From an uncultured Oscillospiraceae bacterium (GTDB lineage Bacteria; Bacillota; Clostridia; Oscillospirales; Oscillospiraceae): a stretch of DNA of 64,000 bases. The position numbers were made by a program, and so were the translations under genes. Below the pieces are notes generated by a model. That model worked only from the letters and a program-made list of their open reading frames with translations, was not told the DNA's origin and searched no databases. Where the stretch lies: NCBI GenBank assembly GCA_947628315.1, contig CANQZJ010000002.1, positions 1 through 64,000 on the forward strand. Reading direction: 5' to 3'. Positions within the stretch are counted from its first letter, which is position 1. Each line of letters starts with the position of its first letter. Of the stretch, positions 54,121 to 63,559 are shown piece by piece.

Positions 54121-56757
54121 ATGGCCGAGATGACCCCCATGATGCGCCAGTACTGGCAGATCAAAGAGCAGTACCCGGACTGCCTGCTGTTTTTCCGCCT
54201 GGGCGACTTCTATGAGATGTTCCAGGACGACGCCAAGCTGGGAAGCGAGGTGCTGGGCCTTACCCTTACCACCCGGGACCGGGGCAAGCCGGAGGATCAG
54301 CGGGTGCCTATGTGCGGCGTGCCCTACCACTCCGCCCAGAACTACATCGCCCGGCTCATCAAGCGGGGCTACAAAGTCGCCATCTGCGAGCAGATGGAGG
54401 ATCCCGCCCTGGCCAAGGGGCTGGTGGATCGGGACATCATCCGCATCGTCACCCCCGGCACCGCCATGGACGACGTGATGCTGGACGAGAGCCGCAACAA
54501 CTACATCTGCGCCATCTACCGGGACAGCGCCGGGGCCGCCATGGCCCAATGCGATCTGTCCACCGGCCAGTTCGTGGCCGCCCCCTTCCAGGGGCAGGAC
54601 TGGCTGAACCATCTGATGAACCGATTGTCCGCCTGCCCGCCCAGCGAGGCCATCCTGTCCGACGGCGCCGCCGCCGAGACGGAGCTGACCGGCTTTCTGA
54701 AAGACCGGCTGGGCTGCCTCTGCGAGAACGGGGGGGAGGCCCGGTTCCGCCCCGCCATGGCGAAGGAGGCGCTGTCCGTCTGCGGACTGTGGAAAGACGG
54801 CGGGGAGCTGCCCGACGACCCGGTGGCTTTGCTCTGTTATCAGGCGGCGGGGGCGCTGGCGGCCTATCTGACCGAGACCCAGAAGACCGATTTGAGCCAC
54901 CTCACCGCGCTGGAGATCGACGGGGCGCTGAAGCCCCGGTATCTGGAGCTGGATCTGACCGCCCGCCGCACCCTGGAGCTCACCGAGACCATCCGGGGGC
55001 AGGAGAAGAAGGGCTCCCTGCTGTGGGTGCTGGATCGCACCCGCACCCCCATGGGGCACCGGCTCATCCGCGCCTGGATCGAGCAGCCGCTGCGCGACCC
55101 CGCCGCCATCGCCGTGCGGCAGGATCAGGTGGCGGCGCTGGCGGGCGACTCCGTGACACGGGAGGAGCTGGCGCTGACCCTCCGCCGGGTGCCCGACCTG
55201 GAGCGGCTCATCGGCAAGGTGTCCTACGGCAGCGCCAACGCCCGGGATATGCTCTCCCTGGCGGACGGCCTGGCCGTGCTGCCGGAGCTGGCGGAACAGG
55301 CCGCCCCTCTGGCCCAGGCCGCGCCGAGACGGTTCGGATTTTTGGAGCAGTTCACACAGCTGCAGGATCTGCAGGCCCTCCTCCGCTCCGCCATCCGGGA
55401 CGACGAGGACGGCCACCGGCTGCCCTTTACCATCCGGGAGGGCGACTTCATCCGCAAGGGCTACAACGAGGAGGTGGATCACCTCCGGGACGTGCTGGAT
55501 CACGGCGCGGACATGGTGGCCTCCCTGGAGACGAAGGAAAAAGAGCGCACCGGCATCAAGAGCCTGAAGGTGCGCTACAACAAGGTGTTCGGCTACTACA
55601 TCGAGGTGTCCAAGAGCTATTACGCCATGGTGCCCGACGACTACATCCGCAAGCAGACCCTGGTGAACTGCGAGCGGTTCTTCACCCAGGAGCTGAAGGA
55701 TCTGGAGCACGAGATCCTGTCCGCCCAGACGCGGGTGGTGGCGCTGGAGTACCAGCTGTTCTGCGAGCTGCGGGAGGCCGCCGCCCAGCGGGTGCGGCAG
55801 GTGCAGGAGGCCGCCGGCGGCGTGGCCGCCCTGGATGTGCTCACCTCCTTTGCCTCCGTGGCGGTGGAGAACGGCTACTGCCGCCCCCTGGTGGACGACA
55901 GCGGCGTCATCGACATCAAAGAGGGGCGTCATCCCGTGGTGGAGAGGATGTTGAAAAACGACCTGTTCGTCCCCAACGACGCCCACATGGACGGCGGGGA
56001 GGATCGGCTGGCCATCATCACCGGCCCCAACATGGCGGGCAAGTCCACCTATATGCGCCAGGTGGCGCTCATTGTGCTGATGGCCCAGATGGGCTCCTTT
56101 GTGCCCGCCCGCTCCGCCCGGATCGGGGCGGTGGATCGGGTGTTCACCCGCATCGGCGCGTCCGACGATCTCTCCGCCGGCCAGTCCACCTTCATGGTGG
56201 AGATGACCGAGGTGGCCCAGATGCTGAAAAACGCCACCCCCAAGTCCCTGCTGATCCTGGATGAGATCGGCCGGGGCACCTCCACCTACGACGGCATGTC
56301 CATCGCCCGGGCGGTGCTGGAGTACTGCGCCGACAAGAAGCGGCTGGGGGCCAAGACCCTGTTCGCCACCCACTACCACGAGCTCACCGAGGTGGAGAAT
56401 ACCATCGAGGGCGTGAAGAATTACCACATCGCCGCCAAAAAGCGGGGGGACGGCATCGTGTTTTTGCGGAAGATCGTCCCCGGCGGGGCGGATCAGAGCT
56501 ACGGCATCGAGGTGGCCAAGCTGGCCGGGGTGCCGGCCAGGGTCATCGACCGGGCCCGGGCCGTGCTGGAGGAGCTGGAGGAGCGGGGTGTGGTGACGCC
56601 CGCGGCCAGAGCCGCCGACCACGGCGGCGACCAGTTCTCCCTGGGGGATATGGCGGGCGCCGAGGTGCTGGACACCCTGCGGGGCACCGCTGTGGAGACC
56701 CTGACCCCCATCGAGGCCATGAATCTGCTCTATCAGCTGAAACAGAAGCTCCCATAA
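54121..56757 (+). CDS. mutS: DNA mismatch repair protein MutS
   Basis: An 878-residue protein. The N-terminal mismatch-binding domain has PMMRQYWQIKEQYPDCLLFF and the GDFYEMF motif. The ATPase has Walker A GPNMAGKST (about 635-643), DEIGRGTSTYDG (about 713) and ATHYHELT. It detects mismatches and recruits MutL, encoded 2.3 kb downstream. Confidence 0.97.
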   Translation: MAEMTPMMRQYWQIKEQYPDCLLFFRLGDFYEMFQDDAKLGSEVLGLTLTTRDRGKPEDQRVPMCGVPYHSAQNYIARLIKRGYKVAICEQMEDPALAKGLVDRDIIRIVTPGTAMDDVMLDESRNNYICAIYRDSAGAAMAQCDLSTGQFVAAPFQGQDWLNHLMNRLSACPPSEAILSDGAAAETELTGFLKDRLGCLCENGGEARFRPAMAKEALSVCGLWKDGGELPDDPVALLCYQAAGALAAYLTETQKTDLSHLTALEIDGALKPRYLELDLTARRTLELTETIRGQEKKGSLLWVLDRTRTPMGHRLIRAWIEQPLRDPAAIAVRQDQVAALAGDSVTREELALTLRRVPDLERLIGKVSYGSANARDMLSLADGLAVLPELAEQAAPLAQAAPRRFGFLEQFTQLQDLQALLRSAIRDDEDGHRLPFTIREGDFIRKGYNEEVDHLRDVLDHGADMVASLETKEKERTGIKSLKVRYNKVFGYYIEVSKSYYAMVPDDYIRKQTLVNCERFFTQELKDLEHEILSAQTRVVALEYQLFCELREAAAQRVRQVQEAAGGVAALDVLTSFASVAVENGYCRPLVDDSGVIDIKEGRHPVVERMLKNDLFVPNDAHMDGGEDRLAIITGPNMAGKSTYMRQVALIVLMAQMGSFVPARSARIGAVDRVFTRIGASDDLSAGQSTFMVEMTEVAQMLKNATPKSLLILDEIGRGTSTYDGMSIARAVLEYCADKKRLGAKTLFATHYHELTEVENTIEGVKNYHIAAKKRGDGIVFLRKIVPGGADQSYGIEVAKLAGVPARVIDRARAVLEELEERGVVTPAARAADHGGDQFSLGDMAGAEVLDTLRGTAVETLTPIEAMNLLYQLKQKLP

Positions 56758-56770
56758 GAGGTTTGCGTTT

Positions 56771-58132
56771 ATGAATGACACCATCGCCGCCATCGCCACC
56801 GCCGCCGCCCCCTCCGCCATTGGGATCCTGCGCCTGTCCGGGCCGGACGCCGTGGCCGTGCTGGATCAGGTGTTCACCCCTGATCGGGGCGGCCCCATGT
56901 CCGCCCGGCCGGATCGGACGCTGATCTACGGCACGCTGCGGGATGCAGACGGCGCGGCCATCGACCGGTGCCTGGCGACGGTCTCCCGGGCCCCCCACAG
57001 CTACACCGGGGAGGACACGGCGGAGCTCCAATGCCACGGCTCCCCGGCGGCCCTGGCCCTGGGGCTGGAGGCGCTGTTCCGCGCCGGGGCCCGTCAGGCG
57101 AAGGCGGGGGAGTTCACCCGCCGGGCTTTCCTCAATGGCAAGCTGGATCTGACCCGCACTGAGGCGGTGGCCGATCTCATCCACGCCGAGACCCCCGCCG
57201 CCGTCCGGCAGGCGGCCAGTCAGCTGGGGGGCGCGCTGGCCGCCTCCATTGAAAACATCTACAACGACCTGGCGGAGGTCTGCGCCCACTTCCACGCGGT
57301 GCTGGACTACCCGGACGAGGACATCGACCCCTTCGAGGCGGTGGAGCTGGGCGGCGCGCTGAACCATGCCGCGAAGCGGCTGGACGCCCTGGCCGCCACC
57401 TACCGCCGGGGGAGGGCCGTCAACGAGGGGGTGCCCTGCGCCATCGTAGGCCGGCCCAACGCGGGGAAGTCCACCCTGTTCAACGCCCTGCTGGGCCGGG
57501 AGCGGGCTATCGTCACCCCCATTCCCGGCACCACCCGTGACACCGTGGAGGAGCGCATCGACCTGGGCGGGGTGCTGTTGCGGCTCATCGACACCGCCGG
57601 CCTCCGGGACACGGATGACCAGGTGGAGCGGCTGGGGGTGGAGCGGAGCCGCGCCGCCATGAAGGGTGCGGAGCTGATCCTGGCGGTGCTGGACGCCTCG
57701 CGGCCTGCCACGCGTGAAGACGCGGAACTGGTCAGACAGGCCGCCGCTGCCGCCCCCACCGTGATCGTCCTGAACAAGAGCGATCTGCCCATCCAACTGG
57801 AATTGACGGACGAATGGGGCGCGATCCCTCGCGTCTCGGTCAGCGCCAGAAACGGCGCGGGGCTGGACGAGTTGGAGACCGTTATCTCCGAGCACTTCCC
57901 GGCGGGAGCGGATGCCTCCGCCGTCCTCACCAACGCCCGGCAGATGGAAGCCGCCTCCCGCGCCCGGGAGGCCATTCAGAGAGGGGCGGATGCCCTGCCC
58001 GCCGGGATGTCCCCCGACGCGGTGGTGGCCGACGTGGAGGAGGCCATGTCCGCCCTGGGGGAGCTCACCGGCCGCACCGTCCGGGAGGACGTCACCGATT
58101 TGATCTTCCAGCGGTTCTGCGTGGGCAAATAG
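56771..58132 (+). CDS. mnmE: tRNA modification GTPase MnmE
   Basis: A 453-residue protein: N-terminal tetrahydrofolate-binding domain (IAAIATAAAPSAIGILRLSG, SYTGEDTAELQCHG), helical domain, inserted G domain (GRPNAGKSTLFNALLG near 226, GTTRDTVEE, DTAGLRDTDD, NKSD) and the C-terminal FCVGK motif. With MnmG it makes 5-carboxymethylaminomethyluridine at tRNA position 34. Confidence 0.97.
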   Translation: MNDTIAAIATAAAPSAIGILRLSGPDAVAVLDQVFTPDRGGPMSARPDRTLIYGTLRDADGAAIDRCLATVSRAPHSYTGEDTAELQCHGSPAALALGLEALFRAGARQAKAGEFTRRAFLNGKLDLTRTEAVADLIHAETPAAVRQAASQLGGALAASIENIYNDLAEVCAHFHAVLDYPDEDIDPFEAVELGGALNHAAKRLDALAATYRRGRAVNEGVPCAIVGRPNAGKSTLFNALLGRERAIVTPIPGTTRDTVEERIDLGGVLLRLIDTAGLRDTDDQVERLGVERSRAAMKGAELILAVLDASRPATREDAELVRQAAAAAPTVIVLNKSDLPIQLELTDEWGAIPRVSVSARNGAGLDELETVISEHFPAGADASAVLTNARQMEAASRAREAIQRGADALPAGMSPDAVVADVEEAMSALGELTGRTVREDVTDLIFQRFCVGK

Positions 58133-58149
58133 CGCGAAAGGAGACCCCC

Positions 58150-58635
58150 ATGAGCTATATCGAAGTGCAATACCCCGCCGAAAAGCCGGCGTTCTATCGG
58201 ATGTTGAAGGAGCAGCTTGCCCTGTACACGGCGGATTCCCCCAATCTCACCGCCGCCCTGGCCAACTTCTCCGCTGTCATCGCCCAGGCGTTCCCTCACG
58301 CCAACTGGGCGGGCTTCTACCTGGTGGAGGGGGAGGAGCTGGCCGTCGGCCCCTTCCAGGGCCGGCCGGCAGTGAGCCGCATCGGGTACGGCAAAGGGGT
58401 CTGCGGCACCGCCTGGAAAGAAGAAAAAGCCCAGGTGGTGGAGGAGGTGTCCTGCTTCGCGGGGCACATCGCCTGCGACTGCAACACCCACTCGGAGATC
58501 GTCGTTCCCCTGCGAAAAGCGGATGGGACCATCTGGGGTGTGCTGGATATGGACAGCGTCCTCCCCGGGCACTTCACCCAGGAGGATCGGATCGGGCTGG
58601 AGGAGTGCGTGAAGCTGCTCCCGGTTCCCAATTGA
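58150..58635 (+). CDS. msrC: free methionine-R-sulfoxide reductase (GAF domain)
   Basis: A 161-residue GAF protein with the fRMsr signatures: ANWAGFYLVEGEELAVGPFQ, RIGYGKGVCGTAW and GHIACDCNTHSEIVVP. The three cysteines (GVCG and CDC) match the redox set of this family. It reduces free Met-R-sulfoxide. Confidence 0.9.
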   Translation: MSYIEVQYPAEKPAFYRMLKEQLALYTADSPNLTAALANFSAVIAQAFPHANWAGFYLVEGEELAVGPFQGRPAVSRIGYGKGVCGTAWKEEKAQVVEEVSCFAGHIACDCNTHSEIVVPLRKADGTIWGVLDMDSVLPGHFTQEDRIGLEECVKLLPVPN

Positions 58636-58647
58636 GGAGGAAAACAT

Positions 58648-59082
58648 ATGCGCGCTGTGGTGACAAGGGTGAAAAACGCCCGTGTGGAGATCGAAAACCG
58701 CGTCAACGGCCAGATCGAAAAGGGGTTCCTTGTCCTGCTGGGGGTGGGCCCCGACGACACCGAGGCCGCCGCCGACAAGATGGCAGACAAGGTCTGCGGC
58801 CTGCGCATTTTCGAGGACGAGAACGAGAAGATGAATTTGAATCTGGCCGCCGTGGGGGGCTCTCTGCTGGTGGTGAGCCAGTTCACCCTGTACGCGGACA
58901 CATCGTCGAGGCGGCCCGGTTTCTCCGGGGCGGCAAGGCCCGGCCTGGCCATCCCCCTGTACGAGCGGTTCATGGATCAGTGCCGCACCCGCGGCTTCAC
59001 CGTGGAGCACGGGGAGTTCGGCGCGGATATGCAGGTGTTTTCACAGAACGACGGCCCCGTGACCATCCTGTTGGAGGTGTGA
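58648..59082 (+). CDS. dtd: D-aminoacyl-tRNA deacylase
   Basis: A 144-residue protein with the family signatures MRAVVTRVKNARVEIEN, SQFTLYAD and NDGPVTILLE. It removes D-amino acids (and glycine from tRNA-Ala) by RNA-based catalysis. AGGAGG upstream of the ATG. Confidence 0.95.
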   Translation: MRAVVTRVKNARVEIENRVNGQIEKGFLVLLGVGPDDTEAAADKMADKVCGLRIFEDENEKMNLNLAAVGGSLLVVSQFTLYADTSSRRPGFSGAARPGLAIPLYERFMDQCRTRGFTVEHGEFGADMQVFSQNDGPVTILLEV

Positions 59083-59084
59083 CC

Positions 59085-61025
59085 ATGCCGACCATCAAAC
59101 AGCTTGACCCCCATGTGGCGGATCTGATCGCCGCCGGCGAGGTGGTGGAGCGCCCCGCCTCCGTGGTGAAGGAGCTGATGGAGAACTCCATCGACGCCGG
59201 GGCCTCCGCCGTCACGGTGGAGATCGTCCACGGCGGCATGAGCCTCATCCGCGTCAGCGACGACGGCTGCGGCATCCCCGCGGATCAGGCCGCCACCGCG
59301 TTCCTGCGGCACGCCACCTCCAAGATCGCCACCGAGTACGATTTGGAGGCCATCGGCACCCTGGGGTTCCGGGGGGAGGCCCTGGCCGCCATCTCCGCCG
59401 TGTCCCTGGTGGAGCTGCGCACCCGCACCGACGGCGAGGACTTGGGGACTATCCTGACCCTGGAGGCCGGCGTGGTCACCGGCCAGGAGGAGGCGGGCTG
59501 CCCCAAGGGCACCACCATCTCCGTCCGGGATCTGTTTTACAATACCCCCGCCCGGTTAAAATTCATGAAGAAGGACGTGGCCGAGGGGGCCGCCGTGTTC
59601 GCCGTGGTGCAGCGGGTGGCGCTGTCCCACCCGGAGCTGTCGGTGAAGTTCCTCCGGGACGGCAGACAGGAGCTGCTCACCCCCGGCGACGGGCAGCTGA
59701 AGAGCGCCGTCTACGCCGTGCTGGGCCGGGACGTCGCCCTGGGGCTGTTGCCGGTGGCCGGCTCCGGCGAGGGGATGGCCGTGTCCGGCTTCACCTCCCT
59801 GCCCACCTGCTGCCGGGGGAGCCGGGGATATCAGCACTTTTTCGTCAATGGGCGCTACGTCAAAAGCCGCGTTATGACCGCCGCGGTGGAGGAGGCGTAC
59901 CGAAATCAAAAGATGGTGGGCAAATTCCCCGCCTGCGTCATCCACCTGACCCTGCGGCCCTCCGAGGTGGACGTGAACGTTCATCCCACCAAGACGGAGG
60001 TCAAATTCCAGAAGGAACAGTCGGTATACACCACCGTATACTACGCGGTGCTGGCCGCCCTGGATCGGGATCACACCCGGCCCCAGGCGACGATCTCCGC
60101 GCCCAGGGGGGAGGACACCGTCACCCCCAACCAGGCAAAGCTGCCCATGGGTCACGGCCCCGCCGTCCCCGCCCCGAAGCAGGCCGCCCTGCCGCTCAAC
60201 GACTACACCGCGCCCAAGGCCCCGGTGGGGGAGCGGATGACGGTGGAGGAGTACAAGGCCGCCGCCGACCCGCCCCCCAAGCGGCCCACGGCGGTGAGTC
60301 CCTCCCCCTTCCGCCGGGTGAAGCCCCTGCCCGTGGACGAGCCCGCGCCCAGGCCTTCCCCCCTCAGGGGGGAAGGTGCCTCCCCCAGGGAGGCGGATGA
60401 GGGGGCGAAGGGAGAGCCCGCCCCCATTCCCGAACCTGAGTCCGCTCCCGCCCCTGAGGAGGAGCCCTGGATCGTCCGGGGAGAGCTGTTCCACACCTAT
60501 GTGATGGTGGAGCAGGGGGAGAAGGCGCTGCTCATCGACAAGCACGCCGCCCACGAGCGGGTCAACTTCGACCGGCTGAAGGCGGCGGACTACAAGCCCA
60601 TGGTGCAAGAGCTGCTCACCCCGCTGACCTTCACCCCCGCCCCGGAGGAGCGGGAGCTGCTCCTGTCCCAGACGGAACTGCTGTCCAGGTTTGGATTTGA
60701 CCTGGAGGAATTTGGCTCCAACGCCCTGGCTGTCCGGGCCGCTCCGGACTATCTGGAGTCCGGGGACGTGGAGCCCGCCCTGTTGGAGCTGGCCCGCAGG
60801 CTCCGGGTGACGGGCACCGCCGACCCCGCCGGGGTGCGGGATGAACTGCTCCACACCATGGCCTGCAAGGCCGCCATCAAGGGCGGCCAGCGCACCGGGG
60901 CAGAGGAGCTGGAGGAGGTGGCCCGAATGGTCATGAGCGGCCAGGTCAAATACTGCCCCCACGGCCGCCCGGTGGCCATCGAGCTGACGAAAAAGCAGCT
61001 GGAAAAGCAATTCAAGCGCAGTTAA
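59085..61025 (+). CDS. mutL: DNA mismatch repair protein MutL with REP-derived linker insert
   Basis: A 646-residue protein. N-terminal GHKL ATPase: IKQLDPHVADLIAAGEVVER, ELMENSIDAGA, DDGCGI, GFRGEALAAIS. The C-terminal domain has DKHAAHERVNFD, ACKAAIKGG and CPHGRPV, as in endonuclease-type MutL, though the final acidic residue of the DxHxxxExxxxE motif is Asp. In the linker, residues about 422-442 (PSPLRGEGASPREADEG) are translated from a REP-like palindromic element. Three bp after dtd. Confidence 0.95.
   Translation: MPTIKQLDPHVADLIAAGEVVERPASVVKELMENSIDAGASAVTVEIVHGGMSLIRVSDDGCGIPADQAATAFLRHATSKIATEYDLEAIGTLGFRGEALAAISAVSLVELRTRTDGEDLGTILTLEAGVVTGQEEAGCPKGTTISVRDLFYNTPARLKFMKKDVAEGAAVFAVVQRVALSHPELSVKFLRDGRQELLTPGDGQLKSAVYAVLGRDVALGLLPVAGSGEGMAVSGFTSLPTCCRGSRGYQHFFVNGRYVKSRVMTAAVEEAYRNQKMVGKFPACVIHLTLRPSEVDVNVHPTKTEVKFQKEQSVYTTVYYAVLAALDRDHTRPQATISAPRGEDTVTPNQAKLPMGHGPAVPAPKQAALPLNDYTAPKAPVGERMTVEEYKAAADPPPKRPTAVSPSPFRRVKPLPVDEPAPRPSPLRGEGASPREADEGAKGEPAPIPEPESAPAPEEEPWIVRGELFHTYVMVEQGEKALLIDKHAAHERVNFDRLKAADYKPMVQELLTPLTFTPAPEERELLLSQTELLSRFGFDLEEFGSNALAVRAAPDYLESGDVEPALLELARRLRVTGTADPAGVRDELLHTMACKAAIKGGQRTGAEELEEVARMVMSGQVKYCPHGRPVAIELTKKQLEKQFKRS
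60353..60405. repeat. REP-like element inside mutL (inverted)
   Basis: CCTTCCCCCCTCAGGGGGGAAGG, a GCCTCCCCCAGGGAGGC hairpin, then GGATGAGGG: the reverse complement of the CCTCATCCG family. It is in frame in the mutL linker. Confidence 0.75.
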
Positions 61026-61036
61026 GGAGGTGCCCC

Positions 61037-61954
61037 ATGGCATATCAACTGAAGGACATCAACGAGGCCGCCCGCCGGGATCCCAGGGGGTTCATGGAGG
61101 AGTGCGACCAGCGCTATCAGGACGCCATCGCCAAGTGCGCCGACTTCATTGTGGAAAACCGCAGGAACAGCCCGGTGGTGCTGCTGTCCGGCCCCTCCGG
61201 CTCCGGCAAGACCACCTCTGCCCACAAGCTCCGGGAGGAGCTGGAGCGCCGGGGCATCGGCAGCTACGCCATCTCCATGGACGACTACTTTGTCCACCAG
61301 AACCCCCGCACCGCCCCCCGCACGCCCGACGGCTCCATCGACTACGAGTCCCCCAAAATGATGGATCTGCGGCTGCTGGACGAGCACTTCAAAAAACTGG
61401 CGCAGGGGGAGTGGGTGCTGGTGCCCCACTTTGAGTTTGCCCGGCAGATGCGCAACGACAGCCTGGGCACGCCGCTGAAGGTGGGCGCCGACGAGGTGGC
61501 CATCTTCGAGGGCATCCACGCCCTGAACACCGAGCTCACAGGCCGCCACCCGGAGGCCGCCCGGCTCTATATCTCCGCCCGGAGCAACATCATGGACGGC
61601 GACAGGGCTGTGTTCAAAAACACCTGGATCCGGCTCACCCGCCGGGCCGTCCGGGACTACAACTACCGGGGCACAGACGTGGCGGGGACGCTGGAGATGT
61701 GGGGCAACGTCCGCCGGGGGGAGAAGCTGTATATCTCCCCGTACAAGGACACCGCCAACATCAAGCTGGACTCCGCGCTGGCCTATGAGGTGTCGGTGAT
61801 GGCGGCCTATGCCAGGCCCATCATGCAGGCGGTGCCGGAGGACAACGACCGCCGGGGCGAGCTGCTGAAGATGGTGGAGGCTTTCGACCTGTTCGAGCCC
61901 ATCGACCCAAAGCTGGTGCCGCCGGACTCCCTGATCCACGAGTTCATCGGCTGA
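61037..61954 (+). CDS. uridine kinase-like nucleoside kinase
   Basis: A 305-residue P-loop kinase: GPSGSGKTTSAHKL (Walker A, near 52-65), MDDYFVHQNPRTAPRTPDGS, YESPKMMDLRLLDEHFKKL, FEGIHALN. It matches the uridine kinase/phosphoribulokinase family, with a short N-terminal extension (about 45 residues). AAGGAGG upstream, 11 bp after mutL. Substrate not certain. Confidence 0.85.
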   Translation: MAYQLKDINEAARRDPRGFMEECDQRYQDAIAKCADFIVENRRNSPVVLLSGPSGSGKTTSAHKLREELERRGIGSYAISMDDYFVHQNPRTAPRTPDGSIDYESPKMMDLRLLDEHFKKLAQGEWVLVPHFEFARQMRNDSLGTPLKVGADEVAIFEGIHALNTELTGRHPEAARLYISARSNIMDGDRAVFKNTWIRLTRRAVRDYNYRGTDVAGTLEMWGNVRRGEKLYISPYKDTANIKLDSALAYEVSVMAAYARPIMQAVPEDNDRRGELLKMVEAFDLFEPIDPKLVPPDSLIHEFIG

Positions 61955-61959
61955 GACGA

Positions 61960-63378
61960 TCAAAACAGCGCGGAAGACGTTTCGTCTTCCGCGCTGTTTT
62001 GGTCGGGCCCAGGCTCAGGCTCGGGCCGGGGCGTGGCGGGTTTTACCGGCGCGTAGGGGATGAAGCAGATGTCCATATCGGTGTCGGATCTGATACCGTT
62101 CACCTGGCCGCCGCTGGAGTACTGCCACATCCGGGACTGATAGAGGCAGCTGGGATAGCGGCCGTACTCGGCAAACCAGAACTCATAGTCCGCCAGCCGG
62201 GACAGATCCATCTTGATCATGCCGCAGTACTCGTTGAAGTAGACGCCGGCGGTGTAGCCCTCCTCCTCCACCCGCCTGCAGAAGGCCTCGATGCCATCGG
62301 TGACGGGGGTGGGCTCGCACAGATAAGTACGGGCGTGGTTGGTGCTGGAGTAGTTGCCCAGGTACTCCCAGTCGCAGATGACGGGGTAGTCGATCCCGTC
62401 CCTGTAGTCCTCGATGAGATCCAGCACGTATTCGGCCTCCTCCAGCCCCTCCTCCTCGTTCAGCGCCTGGGAGAAGAAGTAGACGCCCACATTCAGACCG
62501 GCTTCCAGCGCGCCCTCCACGTTCTGCCGCCAGCACGCGTCCTCAAAGACGGCACCGGAGCTGAGGAAACGGCCGCCCACCCGGACGATGACGAAGTCGA
62601 TGCCGTCCGCCTTCACGGAGTACCAGTCGATGTCGCCCTGGTGCTCGGACACGTCGATGCCCAGCACAGATTGGTTGTTCAGATAGTTGACCCGGCCTCT
62701 GTAGTCGGTGCTGAACTGGGAACGGGTGAATTCGGAGCGGGGCACATTGTCGAACAGATCCACCCAGTAATTGCTCACACGGGTCATGCCCTCCTGATAG
62801 GTGGAGTTCATCACCCGCCAGACCACGGCGGCGATCTCCGCACGGGTGGCGGTTCTTTCGGGATGGAAGTTCCCGTCTGCCGCGCCCACCATAATGCCCT
62901 TTTCGTAGAGCTCCACCACGTAGCCGTCGTCACAGTCGGCATAGGGGGAGGGGCCGGCCAGCGAGATCAGCTGCATGGCGCGGGCGGTCATCTGGGCGAT
63001 GTTGAGCCGATCCACCGGCTTGTTGAGGAGCGCGCGGTCATAGGAGGCGTACACCAGCCGGTGATCGATGGCCGGCTGAAGGTAGTCCAGCGCCCAGTTT
63101 TTGCCGGTGGTGGCGGCCTCTACCTTCACGCCGACGGCGCCAAGGATCATCTTCATGGCCTGGCCCCAGGTGATGACGTCATTGGGATAAAAGGCGCCGT
63201 CGGGAGCGCCGTTCACAACACCCTGCCGGTACAGATCCACCACATAGGAGTAGTACCAATTGTCGGGCGTGACGTCGGAGAAGGGGGAGACCGCCGGCGA
63301 TTCGGCGGCTGTGCTGAGGGGAGAACAGCCGAACAGCACAGCGGCTGCCAGCAGGATGACCAGGACGCGTGTTTTCAT
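61960..63378 (-). CDS. lipoprotein with SLH repeats and GH25 lysozyme domain
   Basis: A 472-residue secreted protein. Signal peptide with lipobox VLFGC (Cys18). Two or three S-layer homology repeats follow (PFSDVTPDNWYYSYVVDLYR, then residues about 90-195). The GH25 muramidase domain starts at LGIDVSEHQGDIDWYSVKAD (about 237), with DWEYLGN and a final WQYSSGGQVNGI. The C-terminal tail is proline/acidic. Likely wall-associated, involved in peptidoglycan turnover. AAAGGAGG before the ATG. Confidence 0.9.
   Translation of the reverse strand: MKTRVLVILLAAAVLFGCSPLSTAAESPAVSPFSDVTPDNWYYSYVVDLYRQGVVNGAPDGAFYPNDVITWGQAMKMILGAVGVKVEAATTGKNWALDYLQPAIDHRLVYASYDRALLNKPVDRLNIAQMTARAMQLISLAGPSPYADCDDGYVVELYEKGIMVGAADGNFHPERTATRAEIAAVVWRVMNSTYQEGMTRVSNYWVDLFDNVPRSEFTRSQFSTDYRGRVNYLNNQSVLGIDVSEHQGDIDWYSVKADGIDFVIVRVGGRFLSSGAVFEDACWRQNVEGALEAGLNVGVYFFSQALNEEEGLEEAEYVLDLIEDYRDGIDYPVICDWEYLGNYSSTNHARTYLCEPTPVTDGIEAFCRRVEEEGYTAGVYFNEYCGMIKMDLSRLADYEFWFAEYGRYPSCLYQSRMWQYSSGGQVNGIRSDTDMDICFIPYAPVKPATPRPEPEPGPDQNSAEDETSSALF
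61961..62001. terminator. strong bidirectional terminator, overlapping the GH25 gene end
   Basis: A perfect 19-bp stem starting CAAAACAGCGCGGAAGACG (61961-61979) with its complement at 61983-62001 and a TTT loop. It ends the rightward run and also lies within the last codons of the leftward gene. Confidence 0.85.
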
Positions 63379-63417
63379 GGTAGGCCTCCTTTCGCGGGGG
63401 AGGAAATATCAAATTTT

Positions 63418-63446
63418 ATTTTACATAATTTTTTGAATGGTGGCAA
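63418..63446 (-). promoter_or_regulatory. promoter of the GH25 gene
   Basis: TTGCCA (63441-63446), a 17-bp spacer and TAAAAT (63418-63423) on the minus strand. It uses the same two hexamers as the divergent dnaD-like promoter. Confidence 0.65.
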
Positions 63447-63493
63447 CCCCGGATCTGACCGGACACGGAAAATTTACAATTTGCGCCGCCCTC

Positions 63494-63522
63494 TTGCCAT
63501 TTTCGCCCCAATCATGTAAAAT
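63494..63522 (+). promoter_or_regulatory. promoter of the dnaD-like gene
   Basis: TTGCCA (63494-63499), a 17-bp spacer and TAAAAT (63517-63522), about 38 bp upstream of the ATG. Confidence 0.65.
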
Positions 63523-63559
63523 GAAATCCCAACGATTTGAGAAAAGGAGGGGATCCCCG

